A stretch of DNA of 64,000 nt from Agarilytica rhodophyticola (GTDB lineage Bacteria; Pseudomonadota; Gammaproteobacteria; Pseudomonadales; Cellvibrionaceae), in contig NZ_CP020038.1 in the NCBI RefSeq assembly GCF_002157225.2, positions 930,001 through 994,000 of the forward strand, written 5' to 3'. The notes below the pieces were generated by a model that had not been told where the DNA came from, searched no databases, and saw only the letters and a list, made by a program, of their open reading frames with translations. This document shows positions 29,182-38,270 of the stretch, piece after piece; the stretch's first letter is position 1; the number at the start of each line of letters is the position of its first letter. The translations under genes were made by a program, and so were the position numbers.

Positions 29182-31233
29182 ATGACAACATGGCTTGCTG
29201 GTTTGTGGAACTGGATTGATACCCGCCTCCCTGTGCAACGTGCATGGGATACCCATATGGGTAAATATTATGCACCAAAGAATTTCAACTTTTGGTATTT
29301 CTTCGGTGTTCTGTCTTTACTTGTTTTAGTTAACCAGCTACTTACTGGTATTTGGTTGACGATGAACTATGTTCCTTCCGCGGCTGATGCTTTTGCATCT
29401 GTCGAATACATCATGCGTGATGTTCCTTATGGTTGGCTAATTCGTTATCTCCATTCAACTGGCGCTTCAGCATTTTTTATTGTTGTATATCTGCATATGT
29501 TCCGTGGCTTGATGTACGGCTCTTATAAGTCTCCGCGTGAGCTAGTGTGGATTTTCGGTATGGTAATCTACGTGGCTCTTATGGCAGAAGCCTTCTTAGG
29601 CTATGTATTGCCATGGGGACAAATGTCTTATTGGGGTGCTCAGGTTATTGTCAATTTATTCGGTGCAATCCCATATATTGGTGAAGACCTCGTACAATGG
29701 ATTCGTGGTGACTACCTGATTTCAGGGGCGACTTTAAACCGATTCTTTGCTTTGCATGTTGTTGCCTTACCAATTGTTTTGCTCGCCCTTGTGGTATTGC
29801 ATTTACTTGCCCTTCATGAAGTTGGGTCGAATAACCCTGACGGTGTAGAGATTAAGAAAAATAAAGATGAGAATGGCATTCCTTTAGATGGTGTAGCTTT
29901 CCATCCTTATTACACTGTTCATGATTTAGTAGGAATTACAGTATTCTTGTTTGGTTTCTTAGGTATTGTCTTCTTTGCTCCAGAGCTAAACGGGTACTTC
30001 CTAGAACATGCAAACTTCGAAGAAGCTAATGGTTTGAAAACTCCTGAGCATATTGCTCCGGTGTGGTATTTCACTCCGTTTTACGCAATATTGCGGGCTG
30101 TAACCTTTGATTTAGGTGGTGTATTTACCTCTAAGTTCCTCGGTTTTATTGCCATGGCAGCTGCTATTGTTATTTTGTTCTTCTTACCTTGGTTAGATCG
30201 AAGCCCTGTTAAATCTATGCGTTACAAAGGCACATTTAGCCGCGTTGCATTGATTGTGTTTGCTGCTGCCTTCGTTGTCTTGGGTTACCTTGGTGTAAAA
30301 GCGCCGACTCCAGGAAGAACAATACTGTCCCAGATTTGTACGGTGATTTATTTTGCTTACTTCATCGGTATGCCTTTCTGGACGAAAATGGAGAAAACTC
30401 ATCCTGAGCCTAAGCGTGTTCAGATGAAGGGACTTAATAAGATTGTTGTGCTTGGCGGACTTGCATTGTTCTTGGCTCTGGTAATTATTCCTATTAAAGC
30501 CGTTGCCGCTGGCGGTGGCGCATGTGGCAGTATCCCATGTGAGCACTTTGAGGCTGACCTAGAGGATAAGGAATCTTTGCAGCGCGGGGCGCAAGTATTC
30601 GTCAACTATTGCATGGGATGTCACTCTGCTAATTTTTCTCGCTACGGTCGAGTGGCAGATGATCTTGATATTCCTCATCAGGCGATGCTTGATAACTTGG
30701 TTTTTTCCGATCAAAAAATCGGTAGCCTTATGGAAATATCCATGAGTCCTCAAGATTCCAAAAAATGGTTTGGCGCTACGCCTCCAGATCTAACTTTAGT
30801 GACTCGAGCACGTAGCAGTGTGTGGGTCTATAACTTCCTCAAGAACTTCTACAAAGATGATAGTCGGCCCAAAGGTGTTAACAACAAGGTTTTCGCCAAT
30901 GTTGGTATGCCGCATGTACTCATGGAACTACAGGGGCTGCCTGAGTGTGCTCCTGGAGATAAGAGAGATTCTCATGGTGATGTTGTTCGCAATGAGCTAG
31001 GTGAAGCGGTTAAATCTCCCTGTGGCAGTGTCGAAGTTAAAGAGTATAAGGGGACTCTTAGCGCTGAAGAATATGATAAGACTGTGTATGATCTTGTGAA
31101 TTTCATGACTTACATGGCTGAGCCTATGGCTCCACAGAGAAAGCGTATCGGCGTTTTTGTATTTCTTTTCCTAGGTGTGTTATTAATATTTACTTGGTTG
31201 TTAAACCGTGAATATTGGAAAGACGTTCATTAG
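29182..31233 (+). CDS. Fused cytochrome b / cytochrome c1 of the bc1 complex
   Basis: One uninterrupted 683-codon frame joins two complex III subunits usually encoded by petB and petC. Residues 1-415 are cytochrome b: haem-ligand histidines 91/105 and 192/207, and the Qo motif as PVWY (293-296) rather than PEWY. Residues 419-443 (KIVVLGGLALFLALVIIPIKA then VAAGG) look like a signal peptide with a cleavage site. Residues 444-683 are cytochrome c1, with haem motif CMGCH (477-481) and a C-terminal membrane anchor. The layout resembles Bradyrhizobium fbcH, whose product is cut after translation. AGGAGG lies before the start. Confidence 0.95.
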   Translation: MTTWLAGLWNWIDTRLPVQRAWDTHMGKYYAPKNFNFWYFFGVLSLLVLVNQLLTGIWLTMNYVPSAADAFASVEYIMRDVPYGWLIRYLHSTGASAFFIVVYLHMFRGLMYGSYKSPRELVWIFGMVIYVALMAEAFLGYVLPWGQMSYWGAQVIVNLFGAIPYIGEDLVQWIRGDYLISGATLNRFFALHVVALPIVLLALVVLHLLALHEVGSNNPDGVEIKKNKDENGIPLDGVAFHPYYTVHDLVGITVFLFGFLGIVFFAPELNGYFLEHANFEEANGLKTPEHIAPVWYFTPFYAILRAVTFDLGGVFTSKFLGFIAMAAAIVILFFLPWLDRSPVKSMRYKGTFSRVALIVFAAAFVVLGYLGVKAPTPGRTILSQICTVIYFAYFIGMPFWTKMEKTHPEPKRVQMKGLNKIVVLGGLALFLALVIIPIKAVAAGGGACGSIPCEHFEADLEDKESLQRGAQVFVNYCMGCHSANFSRYGRVADDLDIPHQAMLDNLVFSDQKIGSLMEISMSPQDSKKWFGATPPDLTLVTRARSSVWVYNFLKNFYKDDSRPKGVNNKVFANVGMPHVLMELQGLPECAPGDKRDSHGDVVRNELGEAVKSPCGSVEVKEYKGTLSAEEYDKTVYDLVNFMTYMAEPMAPQRKRIGVFVFLFLGVLLIFTWLLNREYWKDVH

Positions 31234-31262
31234 TATATAATAGGAATTCATTTCTGCTTATT

Positions 31263-31299
31263 TTTAGTATTAGCTTAATTATGTTAGGTTAATACTAAA
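31263..31299. repeat. AT-only inverted repeat between the bc1 operon and sspA
   Basis: Perfect 10-base arms TTTAGTATTA (31263-31272) and TAATACTAAA (31290-31299). Possibly a weak terminator for the bc1 operon. It has no T tract downstream. Confidence 0.35.
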
Positions 31300-31349
31300 T
31301 AATTGTATTCAGCAGAGTAAATTGTAGTGCAAAGTTGGGGTATTAATTA

Positions 31350-31985
31350 ATGGGAGTTGTAGCCAAACGCTCATCCATGACGTATTTTTCGGACAGTCGC
31401 GATCACTATAGCCATCGAGTCCGAATTGTACTGGCTGAAAAAGGGGTCTCAGTCGATGTTGTGGACGTAGATCCTAGTGATATACCAATGGAGCTAAGTG
31501 AGATAAATCCTTATAACTCACTGCCCACATTGCTCGATAGAGAGCTAGCTCTATACAATACAGCTGCCATGATGGAATACTTGGATGAACGTTTTCCTCA
31601 TCCGCCTCTACTTCCTGTTTACCCTGTAGCAAGAGCAGAAAGTCGCCAGTTTATTTATCGAATTGAGCGTGATTGGTGTCCACTCGTTAAAACTATCCTC
31701 GAGGGTAAAAACCGCGATTTAGTGGCTAAAGCGCAAAAAGACTTGAAAGATAGTCTTGCTGCTATAGCACCGATCTTCTCTGAAAAACCTTTTTTCATGA
31801 GTGATGAGTTCACGTTGGTTGACTGTTGTCTAGCGCCCATCCTTTGGCGTCTAGGTAGTTTCGGTATAGAATTACCGCGTACGCGTCAGGTTATGCCCTT
31901 ATTGGACTATATGGAAAGAATGTTTCAGCGTTCATCCTTCCAAGAGAGCTTGACCGAAAGTGAACGAGAAATGCGGTCGCTTTAA
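31350..31985 (+). CDS. sspA: Stringent starvation protein A
   Basis: GST-fold RNA-polymerase-associated protein involved in stationary-phase and acid responses. It is 211 aa. The N-terminal thioredoxin-like domain is seen in [23 protein letters not shown] and [37 protein letters not shown], and the rest is a helical C domain. A second start ten residues in (MTYFSDS) is possible. It is followed by sspB, and it lies downstream of the pet operon as in Pseudomonas and E. coli relatives. Confidence 0.95.
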   Translation: MGVVAKRSSMTYFSDSRDHYSHRVRIVLAEKGVSVDVVDVDPSDIPMELSEINPYNSLPTLLDRELALYNTAAMMEYLDERFPHPPLLPVYPVARAESRQFIYRIERDWCPLVKTILEGKNRDLVAKAQKDLKDSLAAIAPIFSEKPFFMSDEFTLVDCCLAPILWRLGSFGIELPRTRQVMPLLDYMERMFQRSSFQESLTESEREMRSL

Positions 31986-32038
31986 GCGGCCAGTAGTCGG
32001 ATAGTTTATAGTAAGTTGACAGTAAAGAGACTTGTATT

Positions 32039-32446
32039 TTGGCAATGACATCTAGCCGTCCTTATATGATTCGTGCTCTCTACGAATGGATCGTTGATAA
32101 CGATTTTACACCTCATATCGTTGTTAACGCTCGTTTGGAGGGTACTGAAGTGCCTCAGCAGTATGTGAATAAGGATGGTCAGATTGTTCTTAATATCGCC
32201 CCCAGGGCAGTTAGTACCTTAGACCTTGGTAACAAGGCTGTATCCTTTAATGCCCGCTTTGGTGGAATTCCCACCGATCTTTATGTTCCCTGCCACGCTA
32301 TTTTGGGTATCTATGCTAGAGAAAATGGCCAGGGTATGATGTTTGATTTTGAAGCTCCTCCTGAGCCTGATCCCGATCCTGAGCCCAAAACGAATGTGAA
32401 AAAAGAGACGCCAGATCGCAGACCTTCTCTGCGGGTAGTTAAATAG
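32039..32446 (+). CDS. sspB: ClpXP adaptor SspB
   Basis: Adaptor that delivers ssrA-tagged and other proteins to ClpXP. It has the conserved globular core SRPYMIRALYEWIVDNDFTPHIVVN, DGQIVLNIAPRAVSTLDLGN and VSFNARFGGIPTDLYVPC, a flexible Pro/Asp/Glu-rich linker, and the C-terminal ClpX-docking tail RPSLRVVK. The start is ambiguous. TTG at 32039 is eight bases after AAGAGA, and ATG at 32045 is in frame two codons later. I report the longer form. Confidence 0.93.
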   Translation: MAMTSSRPYMIRALYEWIVDNDFTPHIVVNARLEGTEVPQQYVNKDGQIVLNIAPRAVSTLDLGNKAVSFNARFGGIPTDLYVPCHAILGIYARENGQGMMFDFEAPPEPDPDPEPKTNVKKETPDRRPSLRVVK

Positions 32447-32591
32447 GGCAGGTTTTTCCCCTCTGTATGAGCTAGATCAAACCTTATTGTGGGTTATTTA
32501 TAGCAAATTCATGCGATGGCATTCTATAATTGAAGCACATCTATTAGATCTCAAATAAAAATAAACGAGACTGCTTTGAATTGGAGGCTAT

Positions 32592-33209
32592 ATGGCGCTG
32601 TTAGATCACACTATTGGTATATTGATCAATCCAGATAACGAATGGAAACTCATTCGTGAACAAAAAGATTCTTTCAGACAAGTATTCTTAACGCATGTAC
32701 CATTTTTGGCGCTTATACCCGTACTTGCAGCTTTCTATGGTGTCACTCAGGTTGGCTGGTCTGTAGGCGATGGTGATCCGGTGCGTCTATCAGTCAATAG
32801 TGCCATTTCCCTCTGTGCGCTCACCTATGTTGCATTAGTTGCAGGAGTGTTTATTTTAGGAGAATTTATTAATTGGATGTCACATACATATGGCGTCCAA
32901 GGGCCTGAAGAAAGAGTTCACTATGATGGCACAGCGTTAGCCGTATTTATAACTACGCCTCTATTTTTAGTGGGTATTTTTCTTGCCTACCCTGTACTGT
33001 GGCTAAACACTATTGCGATGGTTGTTGCTGGTTGTTACTCGGTCTATCTTATTTATGAAGGCATTCCTATTCTTATGAATATCGATAAGGATCGCGCCTT
33101 TATGTATGCCTCTTCTGTTATTACTGTTGGTCTTGTACTTATGGTAACGGCAATGATCGGAACCATATTAATCTGGGGGATGGGGCTAGAGCCTGAGTTC
33201 ATTGACTGA
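32592..33209 (+). CDS. Yip1-family inner-membrane protein
   Basis: Polytopic membrane protein of 205 aa with about five hydrophobic segments (for example FLTHVPFLALIPVLAAFYGVT, ALTYVALVAGVFILGEFI, ALAVFITTPLFLVGIFLAYPVLW, IAMVVAGCYSVYLIYEGIP). The N-terminal NPDNEWKLIREQ and the YLIYEGIPILM motif match the bacterial YIP1/DUF1282 family. Function in bacteria is unknown. GGAGG precedes the start. It stands alone between sspB and an AT-rich gap. Confidence 0.85.
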   Translation: MALLDHTIGILINPDNEWKLIREQKDSFRQVFLTHVPFLALIPVLAAFYGVTQVGWSVGDGDPVRLSVNSAISLCALTYVALVAGVFILGEFINWMSHTYGVQGPEERVHYDGTALAVFITTPLFLVGIFLAYPVLWLNTIAMVVAGCYSVYLIYEGIPILMNIDKDRAFMYASSVITVGLVLMVTAMIGTILIWGMGLEPEFID

Positions 33210-33237
33210 CTTGGTTTCACCTGTGTCCACTTATATG

Positions 33238-33273
33238 TCTGATGCTGATATGACCTTCTATATCGGCATCAGA
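33238..33273 (+). terminator. Hairpin after the Yip1-family gene
   Basis: About 14 paired bases: TCTGATGCTGATAT (33238-33251) with ATATCGGCATCAGA (33260-33273), including one G-U. No strong T tract, so the terminator role is probable at most. Confidence 0.45.
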
Positions 33274-33691
33274 ATTTAGCAACTTGATACTCATATCGTA
33301 CTATCGCATTTACCACTTTTTATTCCTTTATTTTCTCCCTGCTATTTTTATCTATCGTATTTATATTTTTAGCGAAATACGAACCTACAAATAATTATTT
33401 TTTTATCGTTTTTTAAGTAAGACAAGTTGCGAATATACGTCTCTCTTACGCTGTGTCACTTGTAAATTATGGCAATATTTATTTGGTATATGAATTTGAC
33501 GTAAAAACTTTAAAATAATATTTTTTTCAAAACCTTAATAATGTCTCTGCTGCCAATAATTATTCTCATTGAGCCACCATTCACTATATGGGCATTGTCT
33601 TAATTAAAAGCCTTACGTTTTTTTTATAATTAAACCTTCTTAACTTAAGCGTTGTCGCGATAGCTTTTAATTCATAATCATAAGGTTTTTT
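33274..33691. other. AT-rich gene-free region before the CBM2 protein gene
   Basis: About 420 strongly AT-rich bases with no credible gene. Expected to hold the promoter of the secreted CBM2/PKD protein. Confidence 0.45.
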
Positions 33692-35296
33692 ATGTCTAAT
33701 TTAACACTCGGTTGTTCGTTAAGGACTTCACTGATGGCCTTAACATGTTCTCTATTTTGTCAGCACAGTTTAGCTGCAACTTGTGAGCATATTATTCAAA
33801 ACGAATGGAATACGGGTTTTGTTGGGAGTATAAAAATTACCAATACTAGTACCACCACAATATCGGGTTGGAATGTGTCGTGGGAATATGAAAACGGATC
33901 GAAAATTACCAATTCGTGGAATGCTGTTTTTTCTGGAGATAATCCATATTTTGCTGAAAATCAAATTTGGAGTAGGGATATTGCTCCCGGGCAAACTGCA
34001 GAGTTTGGCTTCCAAGGAACTAAGGCCGTTGCCAATGCAAATATGATGAATCCGGTTGTCACTGGTGCTGTATGCGAGAACGATAGCATTCCCAATACTG
34101 AGCCATTCGCTTCATTTTTATTATCGAATATCTCGGGTACTGTGCCTTTTGTTATCAATGTTGATGCAAGTGCATCGACAGATGCTGATGGTGATACCCT
34201 GAGTTATGCGTGGGCATTTGGCGATGGCTCAACAAGTAGCGGAGTTACTAGCTCTCATACATATAATACAGCTGGTTCCTACGATATTACGCTAACTGTT
34301 ACTGATTCAAAAGGTGCCAGCTCAAGTATTAGTAAAATGGTTATTGTTGAACCTGAGGTGCCAGTTCTCAATGCTGAATTTACCTCAACATCTAATGGCT
34401 TAGTAACTAACTTTAGTGGCAGGGATACTTTAGACGGAGCAGAGTTTAGCTGGGACTTTGGTGATGGGAATACAGGTGACGGTCAGAATATAGAGCATAC
34501 ATACGCTGCAGCAGGAGAATATAGCGTAACCCTGACAGTCAGCCTCAACGGTGAAGTGGAAACTGAGAATAAGATTATTTCAGTGCGAGAAACTTCCGCA
34601 CAGATTTTATTCGAAGAAGGATTTGAAACCGGTATTGTCGATCAGCAGCCTAATGATTGGGAAAATTTTATTGGCTGGGTACACAATAATAACAACACTA
34701 AAGGAGGGAACGTTTTCGCGCTGGTAGATGATGCCATATCATATAGTGGGAATAAGTCTGTTCACTTCAAGGGAGGCCCTGCTCCAGCTCAAATTATTAG
34801 GCAATTACCTGATGGCGTTAATACTCTTTATATAAAAGCTATGGTTTATATGAGTAAAAAACTCGGTAATGAAGCGGGGGATAATCACGAGCATATACTG
34901 GGTATAAAAGCGGATGCCAGTGCAAATAATGAGATTAGATTTGGTCAAATTAAAGGGCATTTAGGCACAAACGAGGTGCCAACCGATGATATTTCTCCAA
35001 CCATGAGCCAATGGTTTAGTGGGCCAGAAATGTTGCCTAATACTTGGTATTGTGTTGAGTTAGCAATGTTAGGTAATTTGCCATATCACCAATTACACGC
35101 AAGGGTTGATGGTGAGCTGGTACATTCCATTACATCAGCCAGTGATTGGAATAACGGTGGTGTTGGAGGCAAAGCCGATTGGCTGGCAGATAAGTTTAAC
35201 TACGTTATGTTTGGGTGGCACAGCTTTAGCGGTAATAATGCTGATGTTTGGATGGATGATATCGTTGTCTCTACAGGCCCTGTTGGATGTAATTAG
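33692..35296 (+). CDS. Secreted CBM2-PKD-PKD protein with Cip1/lyase-like C-terminal domain
   Basis: Exported 534-aa modular protein. A signal peptide ends near HSLAAT. Residues 31-128 form a family 2 cellulose-binding module bounded by Cys31 and Cys128, with the aromatic/WNVSWEY face. Two PKD domains follow (about 139-220 and 228-299, with AWAFGDGS and SWDFGDGN). The C-terminal 230 aa (FEEGFETG, DNHEHILGIKAD, WYCVELAMLG, FGWHSF, VWMDDIVVS) look like a jelly-roll domain of the Cip1/glucuronan-lyase-like type. That last assignment is from memory of the fold and uncertain. It suggests plant or algal polysaccharide use. Confidence 0.75.
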   Translation: MSNLTLGCSLRTSLMALTCSLFCQHSLAATCEHIIQNEWNTGFVGSIKITNTSTTTISGWNVSWEYENGSKITNSWNAVFSGDNPYFAENQIWSRDIAPGQTAEFGFQGTKAVANANMMNPVVTGAVCENDSIPNTEPFASFLLSNISGTVPFVINVDASASTDADGDTLSYAWAFGDGSTSSGVTSSHTYNTAGSYDITLTVTDSKGASSSISKMVIVEPEVPVLNAEFTSTSNGLVTNFSGRDTLDGAEFSWDFGDGNTGDGQNIEHTYAAAGEYSVTLTVSLNGEVETENKIISVRETSAQILFEEGFETGIVDQQPNDWENFIGWVHNNNNTKGGNVFALVDDAISYSGNKSVHFKGGPAPAQIIRQLPDGVNTLYIKAMVYMSKKLGNEAGDNHEHILGIKADASANNEIRFGQIKGHLGTNEVPTDDISPTMSQWFSGPEMLPNTWYCVELAMLGNLPYHQLHARVDGELVHSITSASDWNNGGVGGKADWLADKFNYVMFGWHSFSGNNADVWMDDIVVSTGPVGCN

Positions 35297-35601
35297 CACC
35301 TCTTTTGGTCACTAGTTTTTGAGAAAACTAACTGCAAGTGTTTTAGTCGTCTGTGCTAATGCGCTTGTAGTTTATCTACAATTTTAGGCTATTTCAGTTA
35401 CTAGTTATAACCGAAATAGTCTTTCCTATTTACTCTGCTACAACGTTTATTCTCATGATTTTCTGTCTTTTGTTCTTTTGAAGTCAACATCCATTAGTTT
35501 TACTCTATTGGCCCAACGAAATGGGTGAAGGTATATGTGTTAAGCGCTATAGTGTCGTCATATTCTCTGACCTTGTTAACAATAATTGACAATTTGTAGA
35601 A
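35297..35601. other. Intergenic region before the TRIC-type channel gene
   Basis: 305 bases with no supported gene or clear terminator. Confidence 0.4.
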
Positions 35602-36225
35602 ATGAATTTAATTACATTAGCAGACTATGCCGGCATCTATGTTTTTGCTATTTCAGGTGGTTTGGTGGCAATTCGACACAATATGGACTTATTTGGAATA
35701 TTGGTCATCAGTTTGTTACCTGCTATTGGTGGTGGCACTTTAAGAGATACCTTACTTGATGTTCCTGTGTTTTGGCTGAAGGAACCATGGGTAATTGGTA
35801 TTGCTCTGGCGGGCGGTATTTCTACGATACTTTACAATTCATGGAATAAAGTAAAATTTCTTGTTTGGGCAGACGCATTAGGATTATCTCTCTTTGCGGT
35901 GTTAGGAACTGCTAAGACATATGAGCTTGGTTACGGTTTTATCACCTGTGTGATGATGGGGACAGTCACTGCAACGGGCGGTGGTTTGATTAGAGATGTT
36001 GTTTGTGGCGGGCCTCCATTATTACTGAAAGAAGATATTTACGCTATGGCGGCTTTGGCTGGCAGTAGTTTGTGCTATCTGGCGTTGTACTGTGGTGTAA
36101 ACACTACGATTGCACTATCTGCAGGCTTTTTAATTGTATTCCTTATTCGAGGTATGGCAATTCACTTCAAGCCTAAATTACCCAGTGCTGAACAAATACA
36201 AAGAAGAATTTATCGTCGAAAATAG
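35602..36225 (+). CDS. TRIC-type cation channel / UPF0126 membrane protein
   Basis: Inner-membrane protein of 207 aa with about seven hydrophobic helices in two related halves. Each half carries the family signature: GGTLRDTLLDVPVFWL and GGGLIRDVVCGGPPLLL. This is the UPF0126/YadS family, whose structures show a trimeric K+-type channel fold. Some members have been linked to glycine uptake. It ends eight bases from the convergent amidohydrolase gene and is probably unrelated to it. Confidence 0.9.
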   Translation: MNLITLADYAGIYVFAISGGLVAIRHNMDLFGILVISLLPAIGGGTLRDTLLDVPVFWLKEPWVIGIALAGGISTILYNSWNKVKFLVWADALGLSLFAVLGTAKTYELGYGFITCVMMGTVTATGGGLIRDVVCGGPPLLLKEDIYAMAALAGSSLCYLALYCGVNTTIALSAGFLIVFLIRGMAIHFKPKLPSAEQIQRRIYRRK

Positions 36226-36233
36226 GATGAACT

Positions 36234-37172
36234 TTAGGCCTTATTTTCGCTTTCTAATTTATAAAAACGTGCGCAGTTATCTCTAAACATAGCTTGTTTT
36301 TGAACATCATTTAACTGATGAATGCCGTTAACTATTTCTAAATAGGCAAACCAAAGTCTTGCATAATCTGTATGGAGCTTATCTACAGGGAAGTTGGAGC
36401 CGAACATTACGCGTTCACTGCCAAATATTGATATTACTGTTTCGATAATCGGGCGTAAACTATCTACTGTCCATTGATGATCGAACATACTCAAGCCCGA
36501 TACTTTACACATACTGTTAGGTAACTCAGCGATAGATACTAATCCTTTTTCCCACATTGCCCAGCCATCACTATCGCGATACCAAGGTGAGCCGCAATGG
36601 CATAAGGCTACTTTCAAGTTTGGTACTTGTTGAAATATGTTGACTGCTTTCAACATTTGATCTGGAATTAATTGTAGGTCAAAACTTAAATTTCTTTTTT
36701 CTAATTCCTTAAGTCCTTCTAACCATTTTGAATCGTTGGTTAATTTGTCTGTTCCTGTTATTTTGTCTTCTTGCGGTGAGCGGCCAATAATTTGCCTGAT
36801 ACCGCGTAAATTAGGTAGCGTGGTCAGCTGATCTAATTGCAGATTGATATCATCGGACTCTAAGGATGCGTAGGCAATAATACCATCCGCCAGGCCTTTA
36901 CTTTGAGCGATATCCTGGATGGTTTGGGATTCTAAGAAATGTTGGTCTTTATCAGCACCTACTTGAATATGTATTGACTTTTTAACTGGTAGCTGGCCAA
37001 TATCTTTTTGTAAATCGTGGTAAAGATAATTTCTCTGAATAGGGGCAGGATCACCAAAGAAACGCTTGATGCCTTTGGTTGCAAGCCACGGATAATGTAC
37101 TTGGTCTAAATCCCAAAAATGATGATGAGCATCATAAATTTCATATGGAAAGTCTATTGCTGGCTTAGGCAT
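36234..37172 (-). CDS. Amidohydrolase-2 family hydrolase, lactonase-like
   Basis: TIM-barrel metal-dependent hydrolase of 312 aa from the start at 37172, which overlaps the upstream gene by eight bases. Longer frames begin inside that gene. The metal motif is YDAHHHFWDLDQVHYPW. Later are HIQVGAD, CHCGSPWYRD and FGSNFPVDKLHTDY. COG3618 members of this type include L-fuconolactonase and L-rhamnonolactonase, so lactone opening in a sugar-acid-like pathway is reasonable but unproven. It is the last gene of a cupin/SnoaL/amidohydrolase unit under the TTCGAA operator at 39392. Confidence 0.85.
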   Translation of the reverse strand: MPKPAIDFPYEIYDAHHHFWDLDQVHYPWLATKGIKRFFGDPAPIQRNYLYHDLQKDIGQLPVKKSIHIQVGADKDQHFLESQTIQDIAQSKGLADGIIAYASLESDDINLQLDQLTTLPNLRGIRQIIGRSPQEDKITGTDKLTNDSKWLEGLKELEKRNLSFDLQLIPDQMLKAVNIFQQVPNLKVALCHCGSPWYRDSDGWAMWEKGLVSIAELPNSMCKVSGLSMFDHQWTVDSLRPIIETVISIFGSERVMFGSNFPVDKLHTDYARLWFAYLEIVNGIHQLNDVQKQAMFRDNCARFYKLESENKA

Positions 37173-38208
37173 AATTTCGAAATATCTGGCTATAAACGGC
37201 AAGTTGATCGTACACAGTCCATTCTTGTTGTATTTTTCCGTCAACCATATGATATTGGCTTTCACCAATAATTAATATTTCCTTGCCACTTGGTTTACCA
37301 AACAGGCGGTTGCCAGTATGATTGCCTACCATTGTCCATCGCACGGCAATCTTCTCACCATTGTCTTTGTCAGAAGTACTGCATATATAATCAAATGAGA
37401 CTTTTAGATCAGATAAGCTCGCTTGCAAGGCAATATAGAAATCCATGATTGCGTCGAAGCCTGCTATTTCGGTACTGGCTGGAGCAAAAATTTTTGCACC
37501 TTGTGTGTATAGCTGCTGGACGTCACCAATCATTTGGCAGTTCCAAATATTGTGAAGTGATGCAAGCAGCGTTTCTTTTTGCTCTTGGCTTGCGTCAAGC
37601 TTTTTACGCTGATTATTGACATGCTGTTTAACGCGGTTTTTTTCGCTTGCCATCCAATGTACAAAACGCTCTTCTAATGGCTGTCGCGCACTTTCTTTTG
37701 CCACTTCTATTGGATCAAAACCGAGTTGCTCTGCGAGGGAAAAATTATCACGAACTAACCATTCTTCTACCACTTTGTTAGCTTTAATAATGCAGTGTGC
37801 AATAACAAAAATTCGTCCATGTTCGCCAGATGCAGGCCCAAACTCACTGTCACCAAGGTTAGTCATTTCAGTATCGATTAGATGCGAAGTGTGGTAGCCC
37901 TCTTTATCATCGCCTCCCCAAATAATATTCACTGCTGCCAGTGTTCGATCGGGAAAAGCACCAAGAGTATTTATGGTATTTTGAGTTACCTGCTCACAAC
38001 CAACCGTCATACCAGCAAGTGTGTAAACTGGACATTCTTCAGAATAGTAGTCTCGGCAGAGGCCAACTTGTTTGCCTTCCCAGATTCGGTAAGTAATTCG
38101 CAAAATATAGTCGACAATATCCGCAAATTCAGGATCGAAGCCTTGCATATTTGTATTTTCGCTGTGTGTTTTAGGCGCGCTGTCAAAATGACCAAGCATT
38201 CGAGACAT
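37165..38208 (-). CDS. Tandem SnoaL-like (NTF2-fold) protein A
   Basis: 347-aa cytoplasmic protein with two NTF2/SnoaL-type alpha+beta cone domains (about 25-160 and 215-345). Signs are YYSEECPVYTLAGMTVGCEQVTQN with VEEWLVRDNFSLAEQLG, then FAPASTEIAGFDAIMDFY with QQEWTVYDQLAVY. SnoaL-type domains act as cyclases, isomerases, hydratases or ligand binders, so the activity is open. It is one of three two-domain SnoaL proteins in the island (others at 45512 and 50553). AGAGAGAA precedes the start, and the stop overlaps the amidohydrolase. Confidence 0.75.
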   Translation of the reverse strand: MSRMLGHFDSAPKTHSENTNMQGFDPEFADIVDYILRITYRIWEGKQVGLCRDYYSEECPVYTLAGMTVGCEQVTQNTINTLGAFPDRTLAAVNIIWGGDDKEGYHTSHLIDTEMTNLGDSEFGPASGEHGRIFVIAHCIIKANKVVEEWLVRDNFSLAEQLGFDPIEVAKESARQPLEERFVHWMASEKNRVKQHVNNQRKKLDASQEQKETLLASLHNIWNCQMIGDVQQLYTQGAKIFAPASTEIAGFDAIMDFYIALQASLSDLKVSFDYICSTSDKDNGEKIAVRWTMVGNHTGNRLFGKPSGKEILIIGESQYHMVDGKIQQEWTVYDQLAVYSQIFRNYA

Positions 38209-38270
38209 AAATTCTCTCTTGTCTTTAAAAATTAATATATCTGTTAAATGATATTTTTATTGAATAAAGC

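Noticed and set aside
36234-37268. Amidohydrolase extended by 32 residues
   Set aside because: The extra residues lie inside the upstream SnoaL gene. The start at 37172 gives a coupled 8-base overlap and the family N terminus.
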